DNA from: Dioscorea cayenensis subsp. rotundata
Taxonomy: Eukaryota; Streptophyta; Magnoliopsida; Dioscoreales; Dioscoreaceae
Assembly: GCF_009730915.1 (NCBI RefSeq)
Contig: NC_052477.1
Location: 2,125,699-2,189,698 of the forward strand
Direction: 5' to 3'
DNA: 64,000 nt
Below the pieces are notes generated by a model that had not been told where the DNA came from, did no database searches, and saw nothing but the letters and a program-made list of their open reading frames with translations. This document shows, one piece after another, positions 29,460 through 41,292 of this stretch. The position numbers and the translations under genes are program-made. The stretch's first letter is position 1, and every line of letters starts with the position of its first letter.

Positions 29460-31735
29460 CATTTTTTAGTCTTTAAAACTTTGATTCAGGAAAATTTTGG
29501 AATTTTATTATCAGTAACTGATTGATTACAGCCCATAATTTAGGTTCTCTAAAGTAATGGCATTGCTTTTTTCTTTTGTTATCATGACTTTCTATTTTTA
29601 AAAGTTATGAGAAAGTTATTTGTTTTGATCTCTCATAAAAAATAATTTATTTATTTATTTTTGGACAAAGGTGATAAATTGCATATGTGTGCATTCATCT
29701 CATATGACATATTGGCATGAATAAATATCTTATTGGTTGATGTGATTTCAGTTCTTAAAGTAGATCAGAAAGTTAAAAGCAAAGTGAGTGTTTAAGTTTC
29801 AGTTGTGGCTTTAGAACTGATTTAAAATTAAACCTTTGATTTAGCATGGAAAATTGTGTGAACTCTTATGATCATATTTAGGTTAAGTTTTTGTGGTTTA
29901 CTGATTTAGTTCTGAACCAAAGCTTGTAATGATTATTTAGATTTTCTGTTCAACTATTTTTTATGGTCTTTGAAAAGATTAAATATAATATTTGAAATAG
30001 CGTTGCATGTCTTAGAGACTTATTTAGGTTTATATTTAGCTATTAATATCTGTTGAACAAATTAGCATATATTTTGATAAGAAATAAGAATTAATTAAAC
30101 CTTTTAATTTCAGATTAAGAGTCAGCCCTTTAGTTCTAACAAAATTTTTTTAACATGGACTTAGAAAAGATTATTTCCAAAAAGTTAATACTATTTATAC
30201 TAGTATTTATTTATTTATTTATGTTATTTCATTCTTCTTCATGTAAACAAAATTTGGACAAACATGGTACTTGGAAGTTGGAACATATACATAAAAATAA
30301 GTAGTTTAAGGTTTAAAGCATGCACTAGTCACAATCTCATTTCATACAAATCACAGCATGAGTGGATTACTGCGTTCGTAACAAGGAACATATGCATCTA
30401 TCAAATCATGATATATAACACAAAGTTTGATCTTGTTTTTGTTAGTACTGTTGACATCAGAAGCACTAGAAGTATCAATCATATCACAACCAGGTACTAA
30501 TCTTATTCACATAATTATTACAAAGTCACGCAATGAATATGAGTACATTACTTGCAGGGAAGAGTGGAGATGAATCTGTCCTATCATGAGATAATGTAAT
30601 CATTGCAGAATCCAGCCAATTTCTGACTAAAGCTGCTTCCCCTTCCTTGTTATCACACATTGTAAAATGGGAGCAAACCAAGGTTTGGAGATGTTTGAGG
30701 TGACACTTTTTCTCTGGTTTCTATGATGCTTATGAACATAGGCACCACTTCTCTTTCTAGGTGCACTGGTTTAATGGCAATGGCCAAAAGCAAGGGTGGA
30801 GACACCAAGGAAAGAATAGGAGAGAAAAAAAGTTAAGTGGTTTCTCAGCTTTTTGAGATTTCAGGTTAACCAAAGGTGACAACTGCACACATCCTATCAG
30901 GTAAAACTCTGATGCTTTTTTTAAAACTTGTTTTTTTAATTCATTGCTCATCTCAGACCTCAGATTTTTCCCAAACTATGTCAAGCATGTGCTTTAAACT
31001 GATTTGTTAGGGAATTAGTTCATTCATTTCTGAGTGAAGACCCAAAATGTTTCAGAAATAGTTCTTATTGGTATTTTTGGCTACAATATTATTATCAGCT
31101 TGTTTTTGAAACAAGATCCAAACACAAGTAAAGGAAGTTCATTTTTAGGCCACTTTTGATGTGTTTAGCCAATTAGATGGGGGAGATGTGTTTTCTCACC
31201 TCAACTCTCACTTTCTTCTCCACAGATAGTTTGTACACTGATAACTTTTTCTTTTTCAGATGTCTCATTTGTTGTTCCCAGATTTATGAATGATGATGTC
31301 AAATAAACCTATGGCAGTGTGATGCACAACCTCTGTTACATTGGTTCCTGCACTTGCCCTTCAATTGAAGCTTTGCTTGAAAGTTAAAAGAAATTGTTTA
31401 TATTATCTAATCATATATATAGTTCTTTAAAAACTTTGGTATTTGTTAGCGTTTTTGTTTTGTTTTTTTTTCAAAATGTTTTTTTTTTTTTAATAATGTG
31501 TCATCACACATACTTTCTAAGATCTCAATTATGCACGAGCAGGGAGTCCTCCCTTAGACTTCTCTATGGGAGTTAAATGTTTTATCTACTCGGCCATTGT
31601 GTTGGTGGCTAAATGCTCTTTAAACATAAGTTTCTTTCATTTATTCAAATTTTTTTTCTTTGGATGAAAGGGTAAATCTTATGTTGTTGTTTGTAATTAT
31701 CATCATTAAAGATAAAATTGAAGTTGTATATATAT
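29460..31735. other. Spacer upstream of HIPP, no gene identified
   Basis: AT-rich, but 30545-31380 is of noticeably higher complexity and GC than the rest and has no convincing frame. It could be part of a long promoter, a non-coding transcript or a decayed gene. Confidence 0.45.
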
Positions 31736-31744
31736 ACAGTGCAA

Positions 31745-31850
31745 AAGTAAGTGCACCAGTATAATGGTCAAGCTGTAAAGCATTTGATATTCATACAGGA
31801 GGTCGAGGATTTCACTTTCTCCCAATTATAGTATTTATCGAGTTGCTTTA
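31745..31850 (+). mobile_element. Possible SINE fragment
   Basis: AATGGTCAAGCTGTAAAGC followed by ATACAGGAGGTCGAGGATTT resembles the A-box/B-box layout of tRNA-derived SINEs. The segment at 34110-34270 carries a related block in the other orientation (GCAGGAGGTCAAGTATTTGA on the minus strand). No clear tail or target duplication. Confidence 0.35.
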
Positions 31851-31917
31851 TTTCATTTGATCACTCATGCCTATTCTAAAGCTTTATTATTTTTGGGATC
31901 CGGATCTATTATTCATG

Positions 31918-31995
31918 ATGGCAGGCGAATTAGTAGAATTTGAAGACGGTACAGTAGACATTACTCTAAATTTGGAATCAAATAATGTTGGCGCA
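31918..31995 (+). pseudogene. atpA: Nuclear plastid DNA fragment from chloroplast atpA
   Basis: The translated stretch [17 protein letters not shown] then NLESNNVGA matches the start region of the chloroplast ATP synthase alpha subunit (typical plastid sequence [17 protein letters not shown] then NLESNNVG). Similarity ends abruptly after GGCGC at 31995 and is not recognisable much before 31910. About 26 codons of a roughly 500-codon gene are present, so this is a plastid-to-nucleus transfer scrap with a few substitutions, not a gene. Confidence 0.75.
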
Positions 31996-32739
31996 AGAAG
32001 GGGTGATTCGTATCGTATCATCTTGGCTTGTTTTTTCTTTTGCAGTACTTTGACGTGATATTAGCGTGAAAGAGCAAATAATGACAAAATATTTAGATTT
32101 ATGATTTATATAACTACATAAAAATAAAACTATAGGAGACAGATGAAAAGAAAAAACTAAAGGAGATTCTAATGAATTATTTACATTATTATTGTGGTTG
32201 TTTGTGTTGTAGTAATCAAAAAGCAAGCAAACAGGATTGGATGATATTTGGATCCAGTCCACCAGCCATTCATTGGTTAATTTTTTTTTAGCTTAGATGC
32301 TTGCTTGCTTTTGCAAATCAAAAATAGAAATGATAAAGTTATTATGGCAGGACTTGTTCTTGGTTATAAAATATCACAATTTCATTATTGAACCATTATT
32401 TGGTCCTAATTAATTGTTCTCTTTTAAAAGGCATCTAAAAGCCTAATAATATGCTAAGTTGTTGTTCAATTAGCACTCTTTTAATAAGTTTTTTTTTTAC
32501 CCTTTATTTGTTTGAATACCTTTTCTGGAAGAAGTTAACTGAGAAAAAATAATTTTTATTTATTTATTTTAGGAAATAAAAATAATGATATATAAGCATG
32601 AAGATGTATAAGTAAATATGATCTTTATGATAATGTATGTGTAGTTTTTGACTTTTGTATGGGTATTGAAACAATTTTTTCTTTTTTATTAGTTGTTAAA
32701 AGGAAATGAAATGTATTAATTCATCTGAAAATGAACAAA

Positions 32740-33225
32740 AAATCCCTCAAAAGTTCGGTGATTCACAAAAAGCACGTGACTTTGAGTATTCAAAATGATC
32801 GTCTTTCTTTTCGACGGGTTATTTTTCGGGGACCTTTCGGCATAAAGGTGATTGAGCGTTGACATAAAGCGTAATGGATATTAACGACTCGGTTTCTAAG
32901 CGAAAAATACCAAATTTTAAGGGAAATCCATAATTTTTAAGCGGAAGAGTCAAATTTTAAACGCAAATGTATTTATATGTTAAGTGAAAACTTATATAGT
33001 TAAGCGAAAACACCAAATTTTAAGCGGAAACTAATAATTTTAAGCAGGAAGTACATGTTGTAAAATAGAATAAACTAACAGAGTAAGCTGCATTATTTGA
33101 AAAGTACACTGTCAGGATTGAAAAATAAGCTGTCAAAAAAAGGAGGGACTGTCTGACAAATTCAAATGTCAGAGGGTCTGTCTGGGATGTTTTGAAACTT
33201 TCAGAGACTAAAAAATAATTTTTCC
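32740..33225. mobile_element. MITE-like element with internal AAGCGGAAA repeats
   Basis: The left end (AAAATCCCTCAAAAGTTCGG) and right end (TGAAACTTTCAGAGACTAAAAAAT) are weakly inverted relative to each other. The interior has repeated CAAATTTTAAGCGGAAA-like phrases at about 32900-33060. No coding potential. Classification is tentative. Confidence 0.4.
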
Positions 33226-34109
33226 TTAATTAATTTGCCTTGAGATTTCAAATTTTTTTTCAAGTGGGTATAAGAAAAACCATGATTAATTAAATTTGAA
33301 TCTTCAAAAGGGTTAGAGTGATTTTTTTGGGTGTGATTCAATAAAAATTTTGAGTGAAAAAAAAATATTTACATTAAATTAAGTTAAGAACAAAAAAGAA
33401 TAGATTAGACATGAAATATAAAATGCATAATGCATAAGCCAATACTAGCTCATTGTCACACTAGTTGAAACCAAATAAGTTTGTAGATATTTATATTTCA
33501 TGTGTTAAATTTTTTTATTCTCAAAAAAGTTTTTTTGTTTTAGTTTATCTATGTTTTGGAAAATAAAAAACTATTTTTTTTTTTTACTAATTTTACTCTC
33601 GATTATTATACATTTAATATTTTAATGTATAATTTTAAATTATAATTTAGATTTGAAAGTTGTGTATATAAATAAGGTTAACAATCACTTTTTTTTTCTA
33701 AGGTATATGCTCTTAATTTCCAAAGCTTAATGATGATGGTAGATACACACTATTATAAATAAGGAAAATTTGTTGACTTGGTGAAGTTGGCCCATAATCC
33801 AAATCAACAGTAAATAAGACAAGTCTGTAAATTTTGGATTAACTAAGATCAATATTTACTACATAAATATTAAGATCTGATAAATAAATGTGTGGTATTT
33901 GATGATTTTTATAAAACAATTCCGGTGGAAAATTATAAATATTTTAAATTTTAGTAGTGGATTCAAATATTTTTGTGGGAAAATTTTAATTTGAAGTAAA
34001 ATAAACTAAAAAATAGCCGGAAAGATAACATAAATGGAGTATTGAAAAATCAATAGAATTACTTAGAACATTGATGGATCATGAGAAAATTAATAAAGTT
34101 AATACTTGA

Positions 34110-34270
34110 TATTATTTATTTATTTATTTATTTTGATAATATGGATAAATCGCTTCATACACACCTTTTATTTTAATTCAGCGTTAGTTATGCATTAATA
34201 ATGAATCAAATACTTGACCTCCTGCATGTAAATCAATTAGTCAAGTATCTTATCCTGAAGTTATTGCTGC
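34110..34270 (-). mobile_element. Probable SINE with (AAAT)n tail
   Basis: On the minus strand the body runs from ATAACTTCAGGATAAGATAC through GCAGGAGGTCAAGTATTTGA to GCGATTTATCC and a tail of AAATAAATAAATAAAT. The tail and the CAGGAGGTC block, shared with 31745-31850, suggest a low-copy tRNA-related SINE. The Pol III boxes are poor, so this is uncertain. Confidence 0.4.
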
Positions 34271-34441
34271 GATAACAATATTTAATATTAATAGAGAAAA
34301 TTAATAGATAAATTTGTCATGACATTAATTTTTATTAAAAACAAAAATTTTTCCAATTATTTCTTTAAGGTTCTTGTTTATCCTAATAAAAGTGAGGGAG
34401 TATATTTTACAAATCATCAGAATTTAAGGATATATTAATGC

Positions 34442-34563
34442 TAAATATTTAATTAAATGAATTTTTTTTCATAAATAACATAACATAGTTAATCAAACAA
34501 ATTTAAATATTTAATTAAATGATTTTTTTCATAAATAACATAACATAGTTAATCAAACAAATT
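34442..34563. repeat. 61-bp tandem duplication
   Basis: TAAATATTTAATTAAATGA followed by TTCATAAATAACATAACATA occurs at 34442 and again at 34503, nearly identical. Confidence 0.85.
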
Positions 34564-35215
34564 TTAAAAACAAATTTTCTATTATTAATCCTTACAAACT
34601 AATAACTATATATTATTTTTTTAAAAAAACAACCAAAATATATAAATAAATAATGTTCCGTATTAATGTGTTAAATCCAAATAAGCACATATTGGATCAA
34701 ATCCCTAAAGATGCACTGAAGTTGCATGATATAATTAGAAAACTCATGCATGTCTCTTACGAGTTCCATGTGAATTAAGGTGTTTATTGCCTTGTGACTT
34801 ACATTGAGTGAAATGAAACAGTCCATTTTCATTAAAAAAAAAGAAAAAAGAATTCCGAGACCATATTTTGGGGTTTTTCTCAATAAATATTACCTCATAA
34901 AAACAATAGAAACATAGTTAATCAAACAAATTTTCTATTGTTAATCCTTACAAACTCATAAAAATATACTTTATTTAAAATAAATAAATAAATAAAACAA
35001 TCAAAATATAAAAACAAATAATGTTAAGTATTTATTTATGTGTTAAATCCAAATAAGCACATATTTGATGAAATCTCCAAAAGTACAGGTAAACCTGCAT
35101 GATATAATAAAAAAACACACACGTTTCTAATGAGTTTCACGTGAGTTGGGATGCTCATTACCTGGAGTGATATGATCAGTCCATTTTTTATTAACACACC
35201 GCATTATAAAACTAT
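34546..35215. repeat. 368-bp tandem duplication upstream of the PPR gene
   Basis: ATAGTTAATCAAACAAATTT occurs at 34546 and 34914. Both copies continue with TTAATCCTTACAAACT, TGTTAAATCCAAATAAGCAC, TGCATGATATAAT and CAGTCCATTTT, in the same order. The second copy is shorter and more diverged and ends about 200 bases before the PPR start codon, so the duplication forms the distal promoter of that gene. Confidence 0.88.
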
Positions 35216-35421
35216 ATTTTAGTTTTTTCATCAGATGATTATAAAAAAACTTCCATGGCTTGACGCTTACTTTCAAAACACATATTTTTCTTTTAAATAA
35301 AAATCCATATATTATTTTTATAATTAAATATACAAACAAGAAATTATTATAAATAAACACACACATCAAGCTCTACAAAGTCAAAAACCACCACATTTCC
35401 CTCCACTCAAAAAACAAAACA

Positions 35422-37146
35422 ATGAAGTTCCTAATTAGAACAACAAAACTCCCAAACAAACACAACCCAATCCATCATCTCTTCTTCTTCTCCAACTACT
35501 CATCATCCCCAACTTCTTCTTCTTCTCCTCTCCCTCCCAACCTTCTCGCTCCTCTCACTCCCTACTTCACCCACATGAAGCTCAAGCACTACTCCGCCGC
35601 CAAGCACCAGCTCCGCTCCTTCGCCGCTCTCGACGACCTCTCCTCCCCTTTCCCTTCCATCGCCTCCTCCATCCGCACCTCCTCCACCCTCTCCGGCGTC
35701 TCCCCATCCACTGTATTCGACATGCTCTTTCGTGTCTATTCTGATGCTAATCATCTTTCCAGAGCTTTCGAGACCTTCGAGCTCTTGCTCTCGGAGTTCG
35801 GCCGGGTCGATGGCAGGTCCTGTGGCGTTTATCTCCACGCTCTCCGGCGGTTGGGGCGGATGGATTCAGCTCTTGAATTCTTCAATAGGATGCTTGAAAT
35901 TGACTGCATTGATGTCTCGGAGCACTCCATGGCAATCTTGGTTGATGGGTTATGTGATATTGGGGACATTGAGGTTGCTCGCAAGGTGTTCGATGAAATG
36001 CTTCAGAGAGGATTGCGGCCAAATATTTTGTCGTATAATTCTCTTGTCGAAGCTTATCTCAAAAGATTGGATTTTGATGAGGTTGATGAGGTTTTGAAGC
36101 TCGTTGATGTGAATGGTGTTCGTCGTAATGCTGCTACTTATACGGTTCTCATCAATGGTTTCTCCGGCTCTGGTGATATTGATAAGGCCGAGAAAGCTTT
36201 CGAGGAGGCTAAAAATATGGAAGGATTGGTTGGAGATGTCTACCTTTACACTTCGATTATCAATGCTAATTGTCGAGTTGGAAATATTAAGCGGGCACTT
36301 GCGCTGTTTGACGAGTGTGTTGCCAAAGGCATTTGTCCTAATGATCGAACATATGGTGCGCTGATCAATGGACTGTGCAAGGCCGGGCAGGTAATTGCCG
36401 CGGAGATGTTGATAGATGAAATGCAGCAGAAAGGGATTGACTACAATCAAGTGATATTCAACACGATGATCGACGGATATTGCAAGAAAGGAATGATTGA
36501 CAAGGCGCTTCATCTTAAATCAGTCATGGAGAAGAAAGGAATGCAGCTTGATGTGTACACGTACAATACGATTGCCTGCGGCCTTTGCAAGTTGAACCGA
36601 TTGAAGGATGCTAAGAGGATTTTGTATGAAATGGTTGATAGTGGTGTCGATGCGAACACAGTGAGTTTGACGACGTTGATTGATGTGCTATGTAAGGAAG
36701 GTGATTATGTCGAAGCAAGAAGGTTGTTTAGGGAGATGGGAAATAAAGGTTCGACACCGAATGTCATTACTTACAATGTGTTGATTGATGGGTATAGCAA
36801 GAAAGGAAGTATCAGAGAGGCTGAAAGATTGAAGAAGGAGATGGAGAAGAAGGGAATTGTACCGGATGTGTATACTTATACATCATTAATCCACGGGCAT
36901 TGTGTTGGTGGGAAGGTGAGAGTGGCGAAGAAATTGTTCGATGAGATGAAGAAACGTGGTTTGACAGCGAACGTCGTTACATACACTGTGTTAATCTCCG
37001 GGTTGTCAAAAGAAGGGCAGTCCAAGGAGGCATTTCGGTTGTATGAGGAGATGATAAAAGCAGGATTAAAGCCTGATGATTCTGTTTATTCATCTCTCGT
37101 TAGCAGCTTTCATATGACAACAAATTCTAAACATGAAGCAACTTGA
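35422..37146 (+). CDS. P-class pentatricopeptide repeat protein
   Basis: PPR proteins bind organellar RNA in a sequence-specific way to aid its stability, splicing or translation. This intronless frame encodes 574 residues, a common layout for plant PPR genes. The start (MKFLIRTTKLPNKHN, then Ser-rich) has no acidic residues and suits a mitochondrial or plastid presequence. From about residue 170 to 565 there are ten or eleven back-to-back 35-residue motifs, for example YTVLINGFSGSGDIDKAEKA, YGALINGLCKAGQVIAAEML, YNVLIDGYSKKGSIREAERL and YTVLISGLSKEGQSKEAFRL. All are 35-residue P-type motifs; no E, DYW or SMR domain follows. The specific RNA target and ortholog are not assigned. Confidence 0.93.
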   Translation: MKFLIRTTKLPNKHNPIHHLFFFSNYSSSPTSSSSPLPPNLLAPLTPYFTHMKLKHYSAAKHQLRSFAALDDLSSPFPSIASSIRTSSTLSGVSPSTVFDMLFRVYSDANHLSRAFETFELLLSEFGRVDGRSCGVYLHALRRLGRMDSALEFFNRMLEIDCIDVSEHSMAILVDGLCDIGDIEVARKVFDEMLQRGLRPNILSYNSLVEAYLKRLDFDEVDEVLKLVDVNGVRRNAATYTVLINGFSGSGDIDKAEKAFEEAKNMEGLVGDVYLYTSIINANCRVGNIKRALALFDECVAKGICPNDRTYGALINGLCKAGQVIAAEMLIDEMQQKGIDYNQVIFNTMIDGYCKKGMIDKALHLKSVMEKKGMQLDVYTYNTIACGLCKLNRLKDAKRILYEMVDSGVDANTVSLTTLIDVLCKEGDYVEARRLFREMGNKGSTPNVITYNVLIDGYSKKGSIREAERLKKEMEKKGIVPDVYTYTSLIHGHCVGGKVRVAKKLFDEMKKRGLTANVVTYTVLISGLSKEGQSKEAFRLYEEMIKAGLKPDDSVYSSLVSSFHMTTNSKHEAT

Positions 37147-37433
37147 AGACTTTCATTTGCTGAGCATTTTTGTATCATCAACAAAAATTTCCAATTGCCA
37201 AAATGAATACGATGATAACTCAGTATTTTTATCCATGCTGACATGAGAAAATAAAATAGCCGGTTTACAAGTCAATAAAGATTACACCGGTTCTTTGACT
37301 CGACTTGATGAACAACGGCAAATGCTTGAACATAAGTACAATTCATGGTCACCAACGCTAGGAATATGCATACAGCATAATTTGCATAGTTACAACAATA
37401 AACCCTGGCGTCGAGACTGCAGTAATTTGTTTT

Positions 37434-39692
37434 TTAAGAATTGGAATCCTCGGTTTTATCTGGAAATGCTTCGGCTTTCTCTGAGTTATCCTTGACCTTT
37501 TGATCTCCCGATTCTTTAGCATGATCGGCTGTGTCATGCAGCTGCAATGCAGAGAAACATATTAATTTACTGAATAGAAAATTGAGTCATATATTCATCT
37601 ACCTTTGTGATGTAAAAGCAATGCAAGCTATCTTTATCAAACTCACATGTAAATTCATCTATAAATCAATTCCATCTAAAATAAAACAGGGACTATGTAT
37701 AATTCTTGTAAATATCTGAAGCAATGATGAAGTGCATTTTTGACCCCTAGATTATATCTCCCATATTGATTTTGTTCCCTGGCCCCAAAATAATTCTATT
37801 TAGTCCTCGAACTAAAACAGTTTAGAAACAACTTCTAAAATATGAAGAACGTGAACAATTTTGATTTCAATTCAAAATTTTACTTTAGTCCTTAGATTAA
37901 AATGGTCATTTTCATTCCCAGGGACCAAAATAAATATATATGGGTTAGTTCAATGACCAAAAGTGCAGTTATAGTTGTTCATAATAAATAGCTGTATAAA
38001 CTTTTAAAAACCAAACACAAAAAGGGATACTTACTCCCAGGTTCTTCAGGCTTGCAGTCACATCATCTTGTTGCTTCTGCAGGGTGTCCTTCAATTCTTT
38101 GAAGTCCTGGACCCAAAATGAGGAAAAATTACAACAAAATATATTAACTGTACATATAAAGAGAAAAAAGAAGGATTCCAGTATCTTACTGCTGTCAGCT
38201 GCTGAAGATCAGAGTTAAGAACCTTCTTAAGATCCAAAAAGTTCCTGCATGTAGAGATTACAGAACCACAATATAACTTGTATTGACGGGTGTAAAAGAA
38301 TTCTCCAACAAAAAAAAAAGTAAAGAAGAATACTGAAAACTTTATATTTACCTGACATTTTAACTGCATGTGGAGATTACAGAACCATAATATAACTTGC
38401 ATTAACTGGTGTAAAAGAATTCTCCAAAAAAAAAAAAAGTATAGAATACTGAAAAATTTATATTTATCTGACAATTTAACTGATCAATATGCCACATCCT
38501 ACTCATGCTACTATATCACCATATGCTTACATTGGCTTGTGGATGTGATCATGCCAAAAATAAAGTGAAGAACAAAAGCATGTAAATGAAATTCATGTAA
38601 GCATCTTGCTATAATAGGTCTAGTCCACAAGACATTATGAGAGAGAAATTCTTCCATCATAATCACAGCGCAACCACATTTCCATATATATACGAAGGTT
38701 TATAACCATGGATGATGTGGCAAATTAAATGAATAACAAATGTTACAATAGATGAATGTGTTAGATGCAAACCAAACATATTATTTAAGGCATAGCTTAT
38801 ATATTTAAATCCATATTTTCCAAATTAATCGATGTGAAACTATTAGTTCTACTAACACGTCCCTTCGATACACGCTAGTCTAATTTAACCAGTCACTACC
38901 CAGGCTTATATATTCAAATTTATATTTTCCAAATTAACATAGGTCAGACTATTAGTTGTGAGAACATAATAACTCTGTCATCCCCCAAATGAAATGAAGA
39001 ACAAATGTATATAAATTAAATCAACATTGTTTCTAAACCTCAAAGACCTATAAATCTCAACTAAGATAACGATACAACAAATGATCGAAACAAAATATAA
39101 GAAATTACAGTATCTGCATTGAATTAGAGAGCAACTATAATTCACCAAAACACAAGATTTGAACACTCACATCCTTGTAGGTCTTGACTTGATTGTCCAG
39201 ATTTGACCTCCAGTTCTGCAAATCCTGAAAAAAAAAAGGCAGACAAGCAGGTACCATCCCAGGATTATATATATAAAAACCCTAAATAAACAACAAGAAA
39301 CAAGAGCAAGATCAATAAAAAAGATACCATTTTCAATCCTTGAAGCCTTTGCATTAACTCCGACTGAGATTGATCCAAATCCTAGCCAAAAAACACACAA
39401 TAAATACTTTTTTTTTTAAAAAAAAATCACAAAACAGTAGGAAAATCCTAAAAATTCCAACTCACAGCGATTCTAGACCCAATCGGCTGTAAATCTGGCT
39501 TCTTCTGAGATAAAAATAAGAACATTCATTAAATCAATAAAAAAAAAATAACAATAAATCAGGACAAATCAGGAGAAAAATAAGAAAAACCACCAAATCA
39601 ATACAGAGATTAAAAATAGGGTTTACTGGGGATGATCTAGAAGGCGCAGCAGGAGAAGGAGATTGAGAGAGAACCGGATCTGGCTCTGCCAT
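37434..39692 (-). CDS. Small plant coiled-coil protein, seven exons, one with an extra base
   Basis: A conserved-looking short protein of unknown function. Exons read leftward: 39692-39627, 39504-39466, 39381-39328, 39224-39171, 38244-38190, 38106-38035, 37541-37434. All borders are GT-AG and all others are phase 0. The product starts MAEPDPVLSQSPSPAAP, then forms heptad-like helices: DLDQSQSELMQRLQGLKM, DLQNWRSNLDNQVKTYKD and DFKELKDTLQKQQDDVTASL, ending in a hydrophilic tail. Exons 3 and 4 are exactly 54 bases, whereas exon 5 is 55, so its frame breaks; dropping one base in GAACTTTTTGGATC gives ELFDLKKVLNSDLQQLTA and a total of 148 residues. I infer an oligomeric cytosolic coiled coil; no enzymatic motif is visible. 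Confidence 0.8.
37728..37975. mobile_element. MITE in the last intron of the coiled-coil gene
   Basis: AAGTGCATTTTTGACCCCT at the left and TGACCAAAAGTGCAGTTAT at the right form imperfect inverted ends. The interior carries paired TTTAGTCCTCGAACTAAAA and TTTAGTCCTTAGATTAAAA blocks. It lies wholly in the intron between 37541 and 38035. Confidence 0.65.
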
Positions 39693-39856
39693 TGGAGAAA
39701 TCGAGGGTTAGGGTTTGTGTGAAACGGAGGAGGATGGAGGTGATAGTGGGAAGTGGATTTTCGAAATTGGAAGTGACGAAAATGGGAAGTAAGACTGTAA
39801 GAAATAGAGGTTGAAGGTTTGGAAATTTAAAAACATTTTTTAATAATATAAATATA

Positions 39857-40145
39857 TACTCACTCCCATTTTTTTTATCTGCCGTAATTAACCGAATTTC
39901 ACATATTACAAAAAAAACTTAGTTATTTCATAAAATTTTATAAAAAAATAATTATCTTTTCAAAATTACCTCATAATTTATATCTTCATATTTCTCTCTC
40001 TTATTTAATTTCAACAAAAGAGTTGAACATTAATGTTATGAGTAATTTTGGAGAAAAAAAAAATAATGCTTCTTTTCTTAATGTTAATAAATCACAGATA
40101 AAAAAAAACATGGATTTGTGACAAATAAAAAAGAACGAGGGAGTA
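39857..40145. mobile_element. Stowaway-like MITE, copy 2
   Basis: Ends TACTCACTCCC and GAACGAGGGAGTA; body ATCTGCCGTAATTAACCGAA and onward matches the copy at 9412-9719 almost base for base over long stretches. It begins 165 bases upstream of the coiled-coil gene's ATG, so it forms part of that promoter. Confidence 0.82.
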
Positions 40146-40158
40146 TATATATACTATA

Positions 40159-41292
40159 TACTCCCTCTCATTTTTTTAGCTGTCACATTTTGGAGCTCTT
40201 CTTTTTTATTTGTCACATTAGAAACTTTGTGTAGCATTAAATAATTTTTTTTTTTCAAATTTACCCTTTAGTTTAATGTGCTTGTACAATTTTTAATAAA
40301 TCAAAATCAACTAAGCATCAGGTGGCGTTTGGTTTGCGGTAATGTGAAAACATTACCGGGAATCTGGTGGTAATGTATTCAGATTACCATGTTTGATTAC
40401 TATAGCAGTGGTAATATTGATGGTAATGTGAGATTGTCAATAGTGAAATATTACCAAATAAGGTGGTAATGTGATTACCACCAAAATAGGTGTCCATCCA
40501 GATTACCAAGTTGGCGCCAATGTGAAATGTTTTTTTTTTGAATTATGCTCTCACTTATTTAATCTAATTCCTTATTACACTCTCTAGTTTTTATTTTCCC
40601 TTCTTATTTTTGATATTGTAATTTAATTATTTATTTATTTTAATACTTTAAATTAAGTTTTTCAAATTTTTATACATACATGTATTTTAGTAAATACAAA
40701 AGTACTTTAAAAAATTGTGAAAAAAATAACTTTTGATATTATAATTTAATTATTTATTTATCTAAGTATTTTAAATTAAAATTTTCAAAATTTTATATAT
40801 AGGGGTATTTTGGTAAATACAAAAGTATTTTAAAAAATTATGCAAAAAATAATTTTTAATATTATAATTTAATTATTTATTTATCTAAATACTTAAAATT
40901 ATATTTTTCAAAATTTTATATGGACGGGTATTTTAGTAAATTTGACATATTACTGAGGTGATTATCATGACTAACCAAACATGCTAATGAAATATTACCA
41001 TTAATATAAATTCTCAACCAAACATAGTAATCTCATATTACTATAACATTTCCAGGCATATAACATTCCCAATCACATTAACACAGTAATTTTATTACCA
41101 TGATAATATATCATTATTGCGAACCAAACGCCCCCTAAATTATATTCTCCACTAGTGGGGTTTTAAATAAAAGTAATTTTGGAAAGTAATGGATTTTTTT
41201 ATAAAATATAGGTAATCAACTAATTTTAACCACCTTTTCTTAATCGGTGTGAATTAATTGAATAAAACAACTAAAAAGGAATGGAGAGAGTA
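40159..41292. mobile_element. Second Stowaway-like MITE, split by a nested element
   Basis: It starts TACTCCCTCTCATTTTTTTAG and ends AGGAATGGAGAGAGTA. Removing the nested element at 40320-41136 leaves about 317 bases, the size of the neighbouring MITE. It adjoins copy 2 with only a TATA-like linker, so two relatives inserted side by side. Confidence 0.75.
40320..41136. mobile_element. TIR element with GGCGTTTGGTT ends
   Basis: Left end AGGTGGCGTTTGGTTTGCGG; the right end is its inverse, GCGAACCAAACGCCCCCT. There is no transposase. The interior contains three roughly 123-bp tandem units starting near 40611, 40734 and 40856 (TGATATTATAATTTAATTAT and onward). No convincing target duplication, so the superfamily is left open. 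Confidence 0.75.

Noticed and set aside
35503-36513. Long frames antisense to the PPR gene
   Set aside because: Shadows of a strongly biased real coding frame.
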